DNA from: Microbispora catharanthi
Lineage (GTDB): Bacteria; Actinomycetota; Actinomycetes; Streptosporangiales; Streptosporangiaceae
Reading direction: 5' to 3'
Length of the DNA: 64,000 nt
Assembly (NCBI RefSeq): GCF_006334915.2
Contig: NZ_VDMA02000018.1
Span: 124,001 to 188,000, forward strand
The notes beneath the pieces were generated by a model, which saw nothing but the letters and a program-made list of their open reading frames with translations, had not been told where the DNA came from and made no database searches. The translations under genes and the position numbers were made by a program. Below, in pieces: positions 31,630 through 41,908 of the stretch (the stretch's first letter is position 1; the number at the start of each line of letters is the position of its first letter).

Positions 31630-33375
31630 ATGACCGAGAAAATGACAGGTGCCCAGGCCCTCGTGCGGGCGCTGGAGCAGGTCGGGGTCGACACGGTGTT
31701 CGGGATCCCCGGCGGGGCCATTCTCCCCGCCTACGATCCCCTCTACGACTCGACCAAGGTCCGGCACGTGCTTGTACGGCACGAGCAGGGTGCCGGCCAC
31801 GCGGCCGAGGGGTACGCGCAGGCGACCGGCAGGGTCGGGGTGTGCATGGCCACCAGCGGCCCGGGAGCGACCAACCTGGTCACCCCGATCGCCGACGCCT
31901 ACATGGACTCGGTGCCGATCGTGGCGATCACCGGGCAGGTGGCGTCGCCGCTGATCGGGACCGACGCCTTCCAGGAGGCCGACATCTCCGGCATCACGAT
32001 GCCGATCACCAAGCACAACTTCCTGGTCACCAACGCCGAGGACATCCCGCGGACCATCGCCGAGGCGTTCCACGTCGCCGCCACCGGGCGCCCGGGGCCG
32101 GTCCTGGTGGACATCTCCAAGGACGCCCTGCAGGCCACCACCACCTTCTCCTGGCCCCCTGTCATGCAGCTGCCCGGCTACCGTCCGGTGACCCGGCCGC
32201 ATTCCAAGCAGATCCGCGAGGCCGCCCGGCTGATGACCGAGGCCAAGCGGCCGGTGTTCTACGTCGGCGGCGGCGTGCACAAGGCGCAGGCCGCGGCCGA
32301 GCTGCTGGAGCTGGCCGAGCTGACCGGCATCCCGGTGGTCACCACGCTGATGGCGCGGGGCACCTTCCCCGACAGCCACCCCCAGCACATGGGCATGCCC
32401 GGCATGCACGGCAGCGTCTCGGCCGTCGGCGCGCTGCAGCGCTCGGACCTGTTGATCGCGCTCGGCACCCGCTTCGACGATCGGGTGACCGGGGAGCTGT
32501 CCAGCTTCGCGCCGAACGCGAAGGTGATCCACGCCGACATCGACCCGGCGGAGATCTCCAAGAACCGGCATGCCGATGTGCCGATCGTGGGCGACTGCCG
32601 TGAGGTGATCGGCGATCTGATCACGGCGGTGCGATCCGAGCAGGCCGACGGCCGCAAGGGCGACTACACCGAGTGGTGGCGGACCCTCAACGGCTACAAG
32701 GAGACCTACCCGCTGGGGTACGAGGAGTTCGCCGACGGGTCGCTGGCTCCGCAGTATGTGATCGAGCGGCTGAGCGCGCTGGTGGGGCCGGAGGCGATCT
32801 ACACGGCGGGTGTGGGCCAGCACCAGATGTGGGCCGCGCAGTTCGTCAAGTACGAGCACCCGGGGACGTTCATCAACTCCGGTGGTGCGGGCACGATGGG
32901 CTTTTCCGTCCCGGCCGCGATGGGCGCGAAGATGGGCTGCCCGGACAAGGTCGTGTGGGCGATCGACGGCGACGGGTGTTTCCAGATGACCAACCAGGAG
33001 CTGGCGACCTGCGCGATCGAGGGTGTGCCGATCAAGGTGGCGGTCATCAACAACGGCAACCTCGGCATGGTCCGCCAGTGGCAGACCCTGTTCTACGACG
33101 AGCGGTATTCCAACACCGATCTGCAGCGGGTCAAGCGGATTCCCGACTTCGTGAAGCTGGCCGAGGCGTACGGTTGTGTCGGCCTGCGGTGTGAGCGTCC
33201 GGAGGACGTGGACGAGACGATCCGCAAGGCCATGGAGATCAACGACGTGCCGGTGGTGGTCGACTTCGTCGTGCACCAGGACGCGATGGTCTGGCCCATG
33301 GTCGCCGCAGGCACCAGCAACGACGACATCAAGTACGCCCGCGACATGGCGCCGAACTGGGAGGGTGGAGAATGA
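31630..33375 (+). CDS. ilvB: Acetolactate synthase, large subunit
   Basis: 581 residues. ThDP enzyme that joins two pyruvates to acetolactate (valine, leucine) or pyruvate with 2-ketobutyrate (isoleucine). [14 protein letters not shown] with the ThDP glutamate in [12 protein letters not shown], the FAD-binding centre, and the ThDP motif [15 protein letters not shown] 31630 follows AAGGA at 31617-31621; an internal ATG at 31642 is less likely. The stop overlaps a 37-codon frame by ATGA, and ilvN follows 106 bases later. Confidence 0.97.
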   Translation: MTEKMTGAQALVRALEQVGVDTVFGIPGGAILPAYDPLYDSTKVRHVLVRHEQGAGHAAEGYAQATGRVGVCMATSGPGATNLVTPIADAYMDSVPIVAITGQVASPLIGTDAFQEADISGITMPITKHNFLVTNAEDIPRTIAEAFHVAATGRPGPVLVDISKDALQATTTFSWPPVMQLPGYRPVTRPHSKQIREAARLMTEAKRPVFYVGGGVHKAQAAAELLELAELTGIPVVTTLMARGTFPDSHPQHMGMPGMHGSVSAVGALQRSDLLIALGTRFDDRVTGELSSFAPNAKVIHADIDPAEISKNRHADVPIVGDCREVIGDLITAVRSEQADGRKGDYTEWWRTLNGYKETYPLGYEEFADGSLAPQYVIERLSALVGPEAIYTAGVGQHQMWAAQFVKYEHPGTFINSGGAGTMGFSVPAAMGAKMGCPDKVVWAIDGDGCFQMTNQELATCAIEGVPIKVAVINNGNLGMVRQWQTLFYDERYSNTDLQRVKRIPDFVKLAEAYGCVGLRCERPEDVDETIRKAMEINDVPVVVDFVVHQDAMVWPMVAAGTSNDDIKYARDMAPNWEGGE

Positions 33376-33485
33376 GCCCGGCCTCGGCCCCACGCGACAA
33401 CGACCAGCAGTGCGAGGAGATGAGCATCAGCGAGCACAGCGCCCGGCGGATGCCGCTCCGAGCCGAAGGCGAGGAGATGGCATGA
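33372..33485 (+). CDS. Small ORF linking ilvB and ilvN
   Basis: 37 codons, [20 protein letters not shown] followed by [10 protein letters not shown] and AEGEEMA. Its ATG overlaps the ilvB stop (ATGA) and its TGA overlaps the ilvN start (ATGA), so all three frames could be translated by re-initiation. In most actinomycetes I recall ilvB and ilvN being adjacent or overlapping, without such a spacer. The composition is charged and not membrane-like. It could be a true small protein, a device to set the ratio of subunits, or a chance frame. Confidence 0.5.
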   Translation: MSPASAPRDNDQQCEEMSISEHSARRMPLRAEGEEMA

Positions 33486-34006
33486 GCCGCCACACGCTGT
33501 CCGTCCTGGTGGAGAACAAGCCGGGCGTGCTGGCCCGGGTCGCCGCCCTGTTCAGCCGCCGTGGGTTCAACATCGACTCGCTGGCGGTCGGGCCCACGGA
33601 GCACGACGACATCTCGCGGATGACCATCGTCGTCAACGTGGAGGACCTCCCGCTGGAGCAGGTCACCAAGCAGCTCAACAAGCTGGTCAACGTCATCAAG
33701 ATCGTCGAGCTCGACAACAGCCAGTCGGTGCAGCGCGAGCTGATGTTGATCAAGGTGCGGACCGACTCCGAGAGCCGGTCGCACGTCCTCGAACTCGTGA
33801 ACCTCTTCCGGGCGCGTTGCGTGGACGTGGCCCCGGACGCGGTCACGATCGAGGTCACCGGGACGACCGACAAGCTGGAGGCGTTCGTCCGGGTCCTTGA
33901 GCCGTACGGCATCAAGGAGCTCGTGCAGTCGGGCATGGTGGCCATCGGCCGCGGCGCCCGTTCCATCACCGACCGCTCGCTTCGCGCCCTCGACCGCAGC
34001 GCATAG
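33482..34006 (+). CDS. ilvN: Acetolactate synthase, small regulatory subunit
   Basis: 174 residues. N-terminal ACT domain (HTLSVLVENKPGVLARVAAL, FNIDSLAVG) and the C-terminal ALS_ss domain (ELMLIKV, GTTDKLEAFVRVLEPYGI, ELVQSGMVAIGRG). It binds valine and gives feedback control to IlvB. The start overlaps the stop of the small ORF between ilvB and ilvN. Confidence 0.97.
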   Translation: MSRHTLSVLVENKPGVLARVAALFSRRGFNIDSLAVGPTEHDDISRMTIVVNVEDLPLEQVTKQLNKLVNVIKIVELDNSQSVQRELMLIKVRTDSESRSHVLELVNLFRARCVDVAPDAVTIEVTGTTDKLEAFVRVLEPYGIKELVQSGMVAIGRGARSITDRSLRALDRSA

Positions 34007-34053
34007 CCGTATGGCAGGCACGTCGCGACGGACAACCCGTGAAAGGCAAGTAA

Positions 34054-35055
<1,002 letters not shown>

Positions 35056-35077
35056 CGCTCGCGAACGCTCGCGTGAC

Positions 35078-35120
35078 CGCGGCGCCGCGCCCCGCCGACG
35101 AGGTGGGGAGCGGCGCCGCG
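35078..35120. terminator. Long hairpin after ilvC
   Basis: CGCGGCGCCGCGCCCC (35078-35093) pairs with GGGGAGCGGCGCCGCG (35105-35120) with one mismatch across an 11-base loop. It lies between the convergent ilvC and carboxypeptidase genes. Confidence 0.75.
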
Positions 35121-35222
35121 TCGCGTTTCACGGACCCCGCCGCCGCCGTTCAGGCGCCGGTGGTCCCGCAGCGGTTCCGGCGGCCGTCGAGCGCCCGCCG
35201 CCCGTCCCGGCCGCCGGGGTCG

Positions 35223-36809
35223 TCAGCACTCGGCGGGCTTGAGCCAGGAGCATTCGAGGTCACCCGCGGGCGGCCGCAGGGACGACGGGGTGGCCTCCTG
35301 CGGCGATCCGGGGGTCACGCTCCGCGCCGACGCCGCCTCGTCCACCGCGGCCTTCCTGCTGAATTGGGCCAGCCTGACGGCGATCCGGTCCTCCAGGTCC
35401 CGCGGCGGGCCGGACAGGTAACCGTTGCTGATGACCGAGAAGACCAGCGGCTCACCGTCCGCGCTGGTCACGTAGCCCGACAGCGCGGTCACGCCGGTCA
35501 GCGATCCGGTCTTGGCGTGCACGTTCCCGGCCGCCGCCGTGCCGCGCATCCTGCTGCGCAGCGTGCCGCCGACCATCCGCTCCGCCTCTCCCGCGATCGG
35601 CAGGGCGGCGTACCAGGTGGGGAACCAGGGCTTGCCGCGCACCGCCGCGAGCAGGGCCGTGATTCCGGCGGGCGTCAGGGCGTCCACCCTGGACAGGCCG
35701 GAGCCGTCCCGCAGCCGAAGCGTCTTCACGCCGTTCGCCTGTGCGAACGCGGTCGTCACGGCGAGTCCGGCCGCCCACGTCCCCGCGCCGGAGACCTTGC
35801 GTCCCATCGTCTTGGTGAGGATCTCCGCGTGCATGTTGTTGCTCAGCTTCAGGAACGGCACGAGCAGGTCGCCGAGGGTCATCGACCGGCGTGAGGCGAC
35901 CGTGGCCGCCTTGGCCGGGGCGGTCCCGCGTACGGTCGGCCCGAGCACCTTCACACCGTGCCGGGTCAGCCCCTCGCGGAACAGGGAGGCCGCGTAAAGA
36001 GCGGGGTCCCACACCGCGACCCACTCGTCGTACGGCTCGGCGACCGTGCCGCTGACCACGACGGTGTCGGTGCCGTGCTGCCGCTCGACGAGCACGTCGG
36101 TCTCGTCGCCGGTGACGGCCCTGTTCACGATCTTCACGTAGCCGGTCGCCGGCGTGGTGGTCACCTTGGCGGCCTTGCCGGGGCCGTCTCCGGGGGCGAC
36201 CGAGACGATCACCGAGCCCGCGTCGTAGTCGGTGTCGGGCGCCGCGGTCAGCGCGGAGATCTGCCCGGCGTAGTAGTACGGCTCGTCGTCCCAGGCCCAG
36301 TCGGTGCCGAGCCGTACGTCGTCGAACCAGGTGTCGTCGGCGACCAGCCGTCCCGTGACGACCTTGACCCCGGCCGCAGCGACCTTGGCGGCGAGCGCGT
36401 CGTAGTCGGCGGCGAGCATGGTGGGGTCGCCCGTGCCCCGCAGCGTGAGGTCCCCGACGACCGTGCGGCCCACCGTGGACGCGGCGAGCACGTCGGTCGT
36501 GAACCGGAAGTCCGTGCCGAGCGTGTCGAGGGCGGCGGCCGAGGTGAGCAGCTTGGTGTTGGAGGCGGGGGCGAACAGCTTGTCCGCGTCGAGGGAGTAG
36601 AGGTCCTCGCCGGTGGCCGCGGCGCGCACGGCGACGCCCGCCCGCGCGGGGTCAAGCCGGGAGTCGGCGAGGATCTGGTCGAGGTCGCGGGTCAGGTCCG
36701 CGACGCCGGGGGCCGGGTCCCGCGCCCCGGCGGGGACGCCGGAGCCCGCGATGCCGGTGGCCAGGACGGCACCGGCCAGCATGATGGTGATACGTCGTGA
36801 CAACCGCAC
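35223..36809 (-). CDS. dacB: PBP4-type D-alanyl-D-alanine carboxypeptidase/endopeptidase
   Basis: 528 residues, exported (signal peptide about 1-29). Active-site serine S83 in PASNTK, SNN in KLSNNMHAE and KTG in VHAKTGSLTG: the full penicillin-binding set of class C low-molecular-mass PBPs, with the PBP4 insert domain between the first two motifs. It trims peptidoglycan peptides outside the membrane. An extra C-terminal tail carries a cysteine pair (ECSWLKPAEC). Start GTG 36809 follows GGGAGCGG. The FHA protein gene lies upstream on the same strand. Confidence 0.92.
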   Translation of the reverse strand: MRLSRRITIMLAGAVLATGIAGSGVPAGARDPAPGVADLTRDLDQILADSRLDPARAGVAVRAAATGEDLYSLDADKLFAPASNTKLLTSAAALDTLGTDFRFTTDVLAASTVGRTVVGDLTLRGTGDPTMLAADYDALAAKVAAAGVKVVTGRLVADDTWFDDVRLGTDWAWDDEPYYYAGQISALTAAPDTDYDAGSVIVSVAPGDGPGKAAKVTTTPATGYVKIVNRAVTGDETDVLVERQHGTDTVVVSGTVAEPYDEWVAVWDPALYAASLFREGLTRHGVKVLGPTVRGTAPAKAATVASRRSMTLGDLLVPFLKLSNNMHAEILTKTMGRKVSGAGTWAAGLAVTTAFAQANGVKTLRLRDGSGLSRVDALTPAGITALLAAVRGKPWFPTWYAALPIAGEAERMVGGTLRSRMRGTAAAGNVHAKTGSLTGVTALSGYVTSADGEPLVFSVISNGYLSGPPRDLEDRIAVRLAQFSRKAAVDEAASARSVTPGSPQEATPSSLRPPAGDLECSWLKPAEC

Positions 36810-36890
36810 AGTCCGCTCCCGGGTGAGTGGCTTTCCGCGATCGTCGGTGAGCGGCGCCGGGGCGGCAATACGGAAATGTACGTATAGCGA

Positions 36891-37424
36891 TCAGCCCGGG
36901 ATCGAGACCAGGAACACGCAGTCGCCGAAGGCCACCTCGTCGCCGGCCCGCACGGACGCGGGGCCGACCAGGCGCCAGCCGTTCAGCCGGGTGCCGTTCA
37001 TCGAGCCGAGGTCGACGAGCAGCCAGGAGTCGTGCTCCCGCCGCAGCTCGGCGTGCACCCGCGAGACGGTCAGGTCGGCGAGGACGAGATCGCAGGAGGA
37101 GCCGCGGCCGACCAGGTAGCGGGCCCGGCCGTCGGCGGGCAGGGCGAGCCGGGGCAGCCGGGGACGCCGCCAGGCGGACTCGATCCGGTTGCTCAGCTCC
37201 GACACGGAGGCGACGGCGTCGGTGATCCTTCTGCGCCAGCGCCCGCGGTGCGGGAGGTCTGCGACCAGCTCGTCCAGCTCGTTGCGGTTGCGAGCACGAA
37301 GCGCCAGGTCCACCCGGCCGACGAAGGTCTCCATGGACAGGCGTCCTTCGGCGGCCCGGTCGCGGAGCTCGCTGAGCGCGCGCTCGCGGTCCCCGTCCGA
37401 GGCGCGAACCGGGGGAGAGCTCAT
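36891..37424 (-). CDS. DUF1707 and FHA domain protein
   Basis: 177 residues, soluble. The N-terminal 60 residues (VRASDGDRERALSELRDRAA, then a segment ending in ELVADLP) are a DUF1707 domain, common in actinomycete membrane-associated proteins. The C-terminal FHA domain has GRGSSCDLVL at 106-115, SRVHAEL at 121-127 and SMNGTRLNG, so it should bind phosphothreonine peptides from Ser/Thr kinases. The next gene downstream encodes a cell-wall carboxypeptidase, which hints at wall-related signalling; this is inference. Confidence 0.9.
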   Translation of the reverse strand: MSSPPVRASDGDRERALSELRDRAAEGRLSMETFVGRVDLALRARNRNELDELVADLPHRGRWRRRITDAVASVSELSNRIESAWRRPRLPRLALPADGRARYLVGRGSSCDLVLADLTVSRVHAELRREHDSWLLVDLGSMNGTRLNGWRLVGPASVRAGDEVAFGDCVFLVSIPG

Positions 37425-37550
37425 GATTGGAGTATCCGCCGCAGTGGTCCGAGGTGTCCAGAAGACCGCCGTATTCGCCGCCGATCCCGGGGCGGGCGCG
37501 GGGCCGCCGGGCGTGGCGTCCCCGCTCCCGCGCCGGGCCGGCGCGCGTTT

Positions 37551-38474
37551 CTACTGCCGGCCGAAGTCCTGGGTCCAGTACGGGCCGCCGGCGGCGACGT
37601 ACCCGACCCCGATGTCGGTGTAGTTGCAGTTGAGGATGTTCTGCCGGTGTCCGGGGCTGTTCATCCAGCCCTGGACCACCGCCTGCGCGGTGCCGTAGCC
37701 CTTGGCGATGTTCTCCGCCGCCGCACGCCAGGTGTATCCGGTGGCCGTGATGCGGTCGGAGAAGGAACGGCCGTCCTTCGAGGTGTGGTCGAAGTAGTTC
37801 TTGGCGGACATGTCGGCCGAGTGGGCGTACGCGGCGGAGCGCAGGCGCGCGTCGTGCTTCAGCGGGCCGCAGCCCGCCTTCGCCCGCTCGACGTTGGTGA
37901 GGCGCACGACCTCGTTCTCGATGGCGGTGCCCACGGCCGAGCCACTCGTGGGAGAGGCGCTGGGAGCGGTGGAGGCGGGGGCGCTCGCGGAGGGACTCGC
38001 GGCCGTGCTCGGGACGGTGCTCGGGACCGCGGAGGGGCTGGTGGTGGGGATGGCGGTGGGGCTTGGGGAAGAGGTGGCCGTGGGAATGGGGGTGGGGACG
38101 TCACAGTCGAGGCGCACCGGCCTCGACCGCGACACGTGGCCGCGGTAGTCGGTGACGACGCTGTAGTACGCACCGTCCGCGCAGGTCAGCGCGACGACGA
38201 TGCGCGCGTTCCTGACCACCTTGGAGCCGCTCTTGACCACGCGGTCGGGGCCCGGCCTGTTGTTCACGATCCGGACCCGGAAACGGGCGTTGTCGATGCA
38301 ACCGGCCCGCGAGCCCGCCGCGCGGATCTTGCCGTCCACGCTGACGTAGGGCTTCGCGGCGGCGACCCGGCAGCCCGCGTGCTGGGCCTCGGCCTGAGCG
38401 GGGCCGGCCGCCATGCCGACGGCCGTGACGCTCCCGAGGCACAGGACCGCTCCGAGCGCTCTATTCACGATCAT
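37551..38474 (-). CDS. Secreted CAP-domain (SCP/PR1-like) protein
   Basis: 307 residues. Signal peptide about 1-28 (ending AQAEA), a small N-terminal domain with cysteine pairs (GCRVAAAKP, AGCIDNA, LTCADGA, LDCDVP), a Pro/Ser/Thr linker about 127-178, and a C-terminal CAP domain with LTNVERAKAGCGPL, HSADMSAKNYFDH, AENIAKGYG and GWMNSPGHRQNIL. Bacterial CAP proteins are secreted and mostly of unknown function. GAGGAATG gives a ribosome site close to ATG 38474. The upstream 160 bases are AT-rich and should hold its promoter. Confidence 0.92.
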   Translation of the reverse strand: MIVNRALGAVLCLGSVTAVGMAAGPAQAEAQHAGCRVAAAKPYVSVDGKIRAAGSRAGCIDNARFRVRIVNNRPGPDRVVKSGSKVVRNARIVVALTCADGAYYSVVTDYRGHVSRSRPVRLDCDVPTPIPTATSSPSPTAIPTTSPSAVPSTVPSTAASPSASAPASTAPSASPTSGSAVGTAIENEVVRLTNVERAKAGCGPLKHDARLRSAAYAHSADMSAKNYFDHTSKDGRSFSDRITATGYTWRAAAENIAKGYGTAQAVVQGWMNSPGHRQNILNCNYTDIGVGYVAAGGPYWTQDFGRQ

Positions 38475-38639
38475 TCCTCCAGTGGGGGTTAGACGCTGGG
38501 GAAGTCGTCATTATGGTCGGCTACAGACCGACATGTGGTGATAAATCGGTCCAATCCCTAAAGTATCTACCTTCTCTTAAACTTCCTTTATCCTGCATAC
38601 GGCCTGAGATGTCCGATAATTCCCAGGTCAGCGGCATGA

Positions 38640-39278
38640 TCAGCGAGGGGACCGCCTTGAGGGGCGCTTAAGGTCGCGGTCGGCCTCCCGCGCCACGCGT
38701 TCCAGCTCCTCGCGGTAGCTCTCCCACCACGCCAGATCGCCGGCCGTCACGACGTCGTCGCCGTCCCGGTACCCGGCGCCGCCGTCGATCGACTCGCGCA
38801 CGATGTCGGCGTGGCCGGCGTGCCGGTGGGTTTCGGCGATCATGTGGACGAGCACGCGGTGCAGGGTCGCCTGCCGGTGCTCCTCGGGCCACCACACGAT
38901 GTGGGCGGCCGATTCCAACGGCAGCGCCGCGATCGTGGCGTCCGCGTGTCCCCAGGCACGCCGGTACACCCCGATGACGTACTCCCTGGACTCCTCGGCG
39001 GTGGCCCACATGTCCGTGTTCCTGGCGAAGGCGGCGGGCCCGAGATCGGGACGGAACCAGGGCACGGGCTCGTCGAAGTGACGGCCGAACACGAACCCCA
39101 GATACAGCAGCTCGACGCCGGCCAGATGCTTGACCAGCCCCAGCAGGTTGGTGCCCGTCGGCGTCAACGGGCGGCGGACGTCGTATTCCGAGAGCCCGTC
39201 CAGCTTCCACAGCAGGGCGTCGCGGGCATCCTGCAGATAGCGGCGCAGGTCGGCCTTCAGATCCGCCTCGGTGAGCAT
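38640..39278 (-). CDS. DinB-family (DUF664) metal-dependent protein
   Basis: 212 residues. Four-helix DinB/YfiT fold of the actinomycete DUF664 type: LTPTGTNLLGLVKHLAGVE with the first histidine, HRVLVHMIAETHRHAGHADI with the second and third histidines. Members include mycothiol-dependent S-transferases and are often linked to stress. ATG 39278 follows AGGAGA; the longer upstream frame would overlap the sigma factor promoter. Divergent from an ECF sigma gene with 88 bases between. Confidence 0.85.
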   Translation of the reverse strand: MLTEADLKADLRRYLQDARDALLWKLDGLSEYDVRRPLTPTGTNLLGLVKHLAGVELLYLGFVFGRHFDEPVPWFRPDLGPAAFARNTDMWATAEESREYVIGVYRRAWGHADATIAALPLESAAHIVWWPEEHRQATLHRVLVHMIAETHRHAGHADIVRESIDGGAGYRDGDDVVTAGDLAWWESYREELERVAREADRDLKRPSRRSPR

Positions 39279-39366
39279 GGCGTGTCTCCTGTTCGGGAGG
39301 AACGGTCGGGAGCCGGTCGTGCTCCCCGGGAGGGAAGACTCCCGATGTGAGGCAGAATCGTCGCTC

Positions 39367-40416
39367 GTGGGCGAGGTTTTTTCCCCGACGGCCGCCGACG
39401 GCGACCTGGCGCGGGCGCGAGACGGGGACGAGGCCGCGTTCACCAGGCTGGTCCGGCCGCTGCGCCCGGAGCTGCACGCCCACTGCTACCGCATGCTCGG
39501 CTCGGTCCACGACGCCGACGACGCCCTTCAGGACGCCCTGCTGCGGGCCTGGCGGGGCCTCGTCCGCTTCGAGGGCCGCTCCTCGCTGCGCTCGTGGCTG
39601 TACGCCGTGACCACCCGCGCCTGCCTCGACCTCGCGGAGAGCCGGGGCAGGCGGGCGCTGCCCATGGACCTGGGCCCGTCGAGCGAGCGCGCGGTCGTGG
39701 ACGGGCAGGGTCCGCTCGGCGACGTCGCCTGGCTGGGCCCCTATCCCGACGCCGGCCTCACGGACGGCCCGGCGGGGCGCTACGAGCGGCGCGAGGCCGT
39801 GGAGCTCGCCTTCGTCGCCGCTCTGCAGCACCTGCCCGGCAACCAGCGTGCGGCGCTGCTGCTCTTCGAGGTGCTCGGCTTCTCCGCCGCCGAGATCGCC
39901 GCGATGATGAAGACCTCGGCCGCCTCCGTGAACTCGGCTCTGGCGCGGGCCCGCAGGATCCTCGCGGAGAAGGCGCCCTCCCTCGACCGGCACCGGGCGC
40001 CGCGCGTCATCGGCGACCCCCGGGTGCGGGAGATCGCCGTCGGATTCGCGTCCGCCCTCGAACGCGGGGACGCCGACGCCCTGATCGCGCTGCTCACCGA
40101 CGATGTCACCTGGTCGATGCCCCCGCTGCCGCACTGGTATCGGGGCATCGCGGCGGTCGCCGACTTCGCCGTGCGAGTGCCGCTCACCCGCTGCCCGAGC
40201 TGGCGGTATGTCCTGACCGGCGCGAACGGCCAGCCGGCCGTGGCCTTCTACGTCGGCGAGGGCGCCGCCCGCCCGCACACCGCCTGGTCGATCACCGTGC
40301 TGACCCTGCGGGACGAGCGCATCTGCGAGATCACCTCATTCCTCGGCGCGGAGCACTTCGCCGGGTTCGGGCTGCCCGCCGTCCTGCCCGTCGCTCCCGG
40401 GGGCGGCGCCCGCTGA
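39367..40416 (+). CDS. ECF-type sigma factor with SnoaL-like C-terminal domain
   Basis: 349 residues. Region 2 spans about residues 23-90 (HAHCYRMLGSVHDADDALQD, AWRGLVRFEGRSSLRSWLY), region 4 about 145-205 (LQHLPGNQRAALLLFEVLGF and ASVNSALARARRIL), then an SnoaL/NTF2-like domain (DADALIALLTDDVTWSMPPL). This is the ECF group whose C-terminal domain replaces a separate anti-sigma factor. GTG 39367 is the first in-frame start after the divergent promoter. Its last 81 bases overlap the convergent transporter gene. Confidence 0.92.
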   Translation: MGEVFSPTAADGDLARARDGDEAAFTRLVRPLRPELHAHCYRMLGSVHDADDALQDALLRAWRGLVRFEGRSSLRSWLYAVTTRACLDLAESRGRRALPMDLGPSSERAVVDGQGPLGDVAWLGPYPDAGLTDGPAGRYERREAVELAFVAALQHLPGNQRAALLLFEVLGFSAAEIAAMMKTSAASVNSALARARRILAEKAPSLDRHRAPRVIGDPRVREIAVGFASALERGDADALIALLTDDVTWSMPPLPHWYRGIAAVADFAVRVPLTRCPSWRYVLTGANGQPAVAFYVGEGAARPHTAWSITVLTLRDERICEITSFLGAEHFAGFGLPAVLPVAPGGGAR

Positions 40417-41769
40417 GGCCGTGCTCCCGGACGCGACGGCGGCGAGGCGGTCGGCGGTCAGGTCGTACCTGAGGGTCATCAGCACGCCCGCGAACGTGAT
40501 CAGGGCGGGCACCACGGTCACGCCGATCACCACGGCGAGGTGGGCGCTGTCCGGCTGGGTCACCGGATGCTCGGGATCGGAGGAGACGAAGCCTCCCACG
40601 CTCAGCACCCATCCGTACGCGGTCGCCCCGAGCGCCGCCACCGCGTTCTCCACCGCGGTCCACAGGCCCGTGAAGATTCCGCCTCTGCGCTCACCGCTCA
40701 CCGCTCCGTCGTACGCGATGACGTCGGCGAGCATGGAGAACTGCAGCAGTTGCAGGCCCGCGTAGCCGACGCCGACGATCATCACGCACAGGTGCGCGTA
40801 CAGCTCGCCGAGCGCGGGCGTCGCGAGGATCAGCAGCGCGCCGGCCGTGAACAGCGCGCCGGACAGGATCATCGCGCCGCGCTTGTCGAGCTTGCGGGCC
40901 AGCCACACCCACAACGGCATCGTGACCAGCATCGGCCCCACGAGCGCCGCGAAGAGCGTCGTGGTGGCGGAGGTGTCGTCGAGCGCGTAGGCGGCGAAGT
41001 AGGGCGCCCCGGCGAGCATCACGCCGGCTCCGAGCGTCTGCGCGGAGCTGAGCCCGAGCAGCCACAGGAACTGCTTGCTCGTGCGGGCGGCGGCGAGCTG
41101 CTCCCGCAGCGTCCCCTCGGACCTCTGCGGCCCCGTGAAGGGCGCGCGGGCGGTGCCGAAGAACGAGCCCAGCATCGCGACGAGCAGGATCACGCCGAAG
41201 GCGACGCCCATGGTGCGATACCCGTCGGCCGTCTCGCCGGCGATCATCGGGGCGAGGATGCCGCTCATCGCGATCCCGATCGCGATGAGGACCATGCGCC
41301 ACTGAAGCAGCGAGGTCCGCTCGTGGTAGTCCGTGGTCATCTCCGCGGGCATCGCCTTGTACGGCACCTCGTAGAGGGCGTATCCGGTCGCGGCGGCCAG
41401 GAAGGTGACTCCCACGTACAGGGCGGCGGGTACGCCGGTGAGCGGCGGCCCGGCGAACATGAGGCCGAACGACACCGGCAGCACGAGGGCCCCGGCGAGC
41501 AGCCAGGGCCGGCGCGGTCCCCAGCGTGAGACCGTGCGGTCCGACCAGCGGCCGACCAGAGTGTTGGCGACCAGGTCCCAGGCCTTGGGCAGGAAGAGCA
41601 CGACGCCCGCGAACGCGGCCGGCACGGCGAGCACGTTCGTCATGTAGAAGAGCAGCAGCAGCCCGGGGATCGTGGAGAAGTTGGCCGTGCAGAACGAGCC
41701 GACGGCGTACCCGAGGCGAACCCCGAGGGAGACCTTCGACGGGGAGGGCGTCGCCGCCGTGGAGACCAT
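40336..41769 (-). CDS. GPH-family sugar:cation symporter (MFS superfamily)
   Basis: 477 residues, about 12 membrane helices. MelB/XynP-like signatures are YAVGSFCTANFSTIPGLLLL, LPKAWDLVANTLVGRWSDRT, the loop WGPRRPWLL and YLEVPYK-like YALYEVPYKAMPAEMT. It probably imports oligosaccharides or glycosides. ATG 41769 was taken over a TTG further up. The 3-prime 81 bases lie antisense to the sigma factor end, and the C-terminal tail there is hydrophilic and of low complexity. Confidence 0.9.
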   Translation of the reverse strand: MVSTAATPSPSKVSLGVRLGYAVGSFCTANFSTIPGLLLLFYMTNVLAVPAAFAGVVLFLPKAWDLVANTLVGRWSDRTVSRWGPRRPWLLAGALVLPVSFGLMFAGPPLTGVPAALYVGVTFLAAATGYALYEVPYKAMPAEMTTDYHERTSLLQWRMVLIAIGIAMSGILAPMIAGETADGYRTMGVAFGVILLVAMLGSFFGTARAPFTGPQRSEGTLREQLAAARTSKQFLWLLGLSSAQTLGAGVMLAGAPYFAAYALDDTSATTTLFAALVGPMLVTMPLWVWLARKLDKRGAMILSGALFTAGALLILATPALGELYAHLCVMIVGVGYAGLQLLQFSMLADVIAYDGAVSGERRGGIFTGLWTAVENAVAALGATAYGWVLSVGGFVSSDPEHPVTQPDSAHLAVVIGVTVVPALITFAGVLMTLRYDLTADRLAAVASGSTASAGAAPGSDGQDGGQPEPGEVLRAEE

Positions 41770-41908
41770 GGCGACATTCAAGCCGAGCAAGCGACCGTTC
41801 GGAAGGACTCTCCGGCAACGGTTCGGCGGCTGCCCGATGTCTTGTCGATCTCCGTCTCGCCGATCTCCGCCGGACGGTGCCGGCGGAGATCGGCGACGGG
41901 GTTCCGGC

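Noticed and set aside
36891..38474. FHA and CAP genes as one operon with dacB
   Set aside because: They share direction, but the gaps are 81 and 126 bases and no coupling signal is visible; left as neighbours only.
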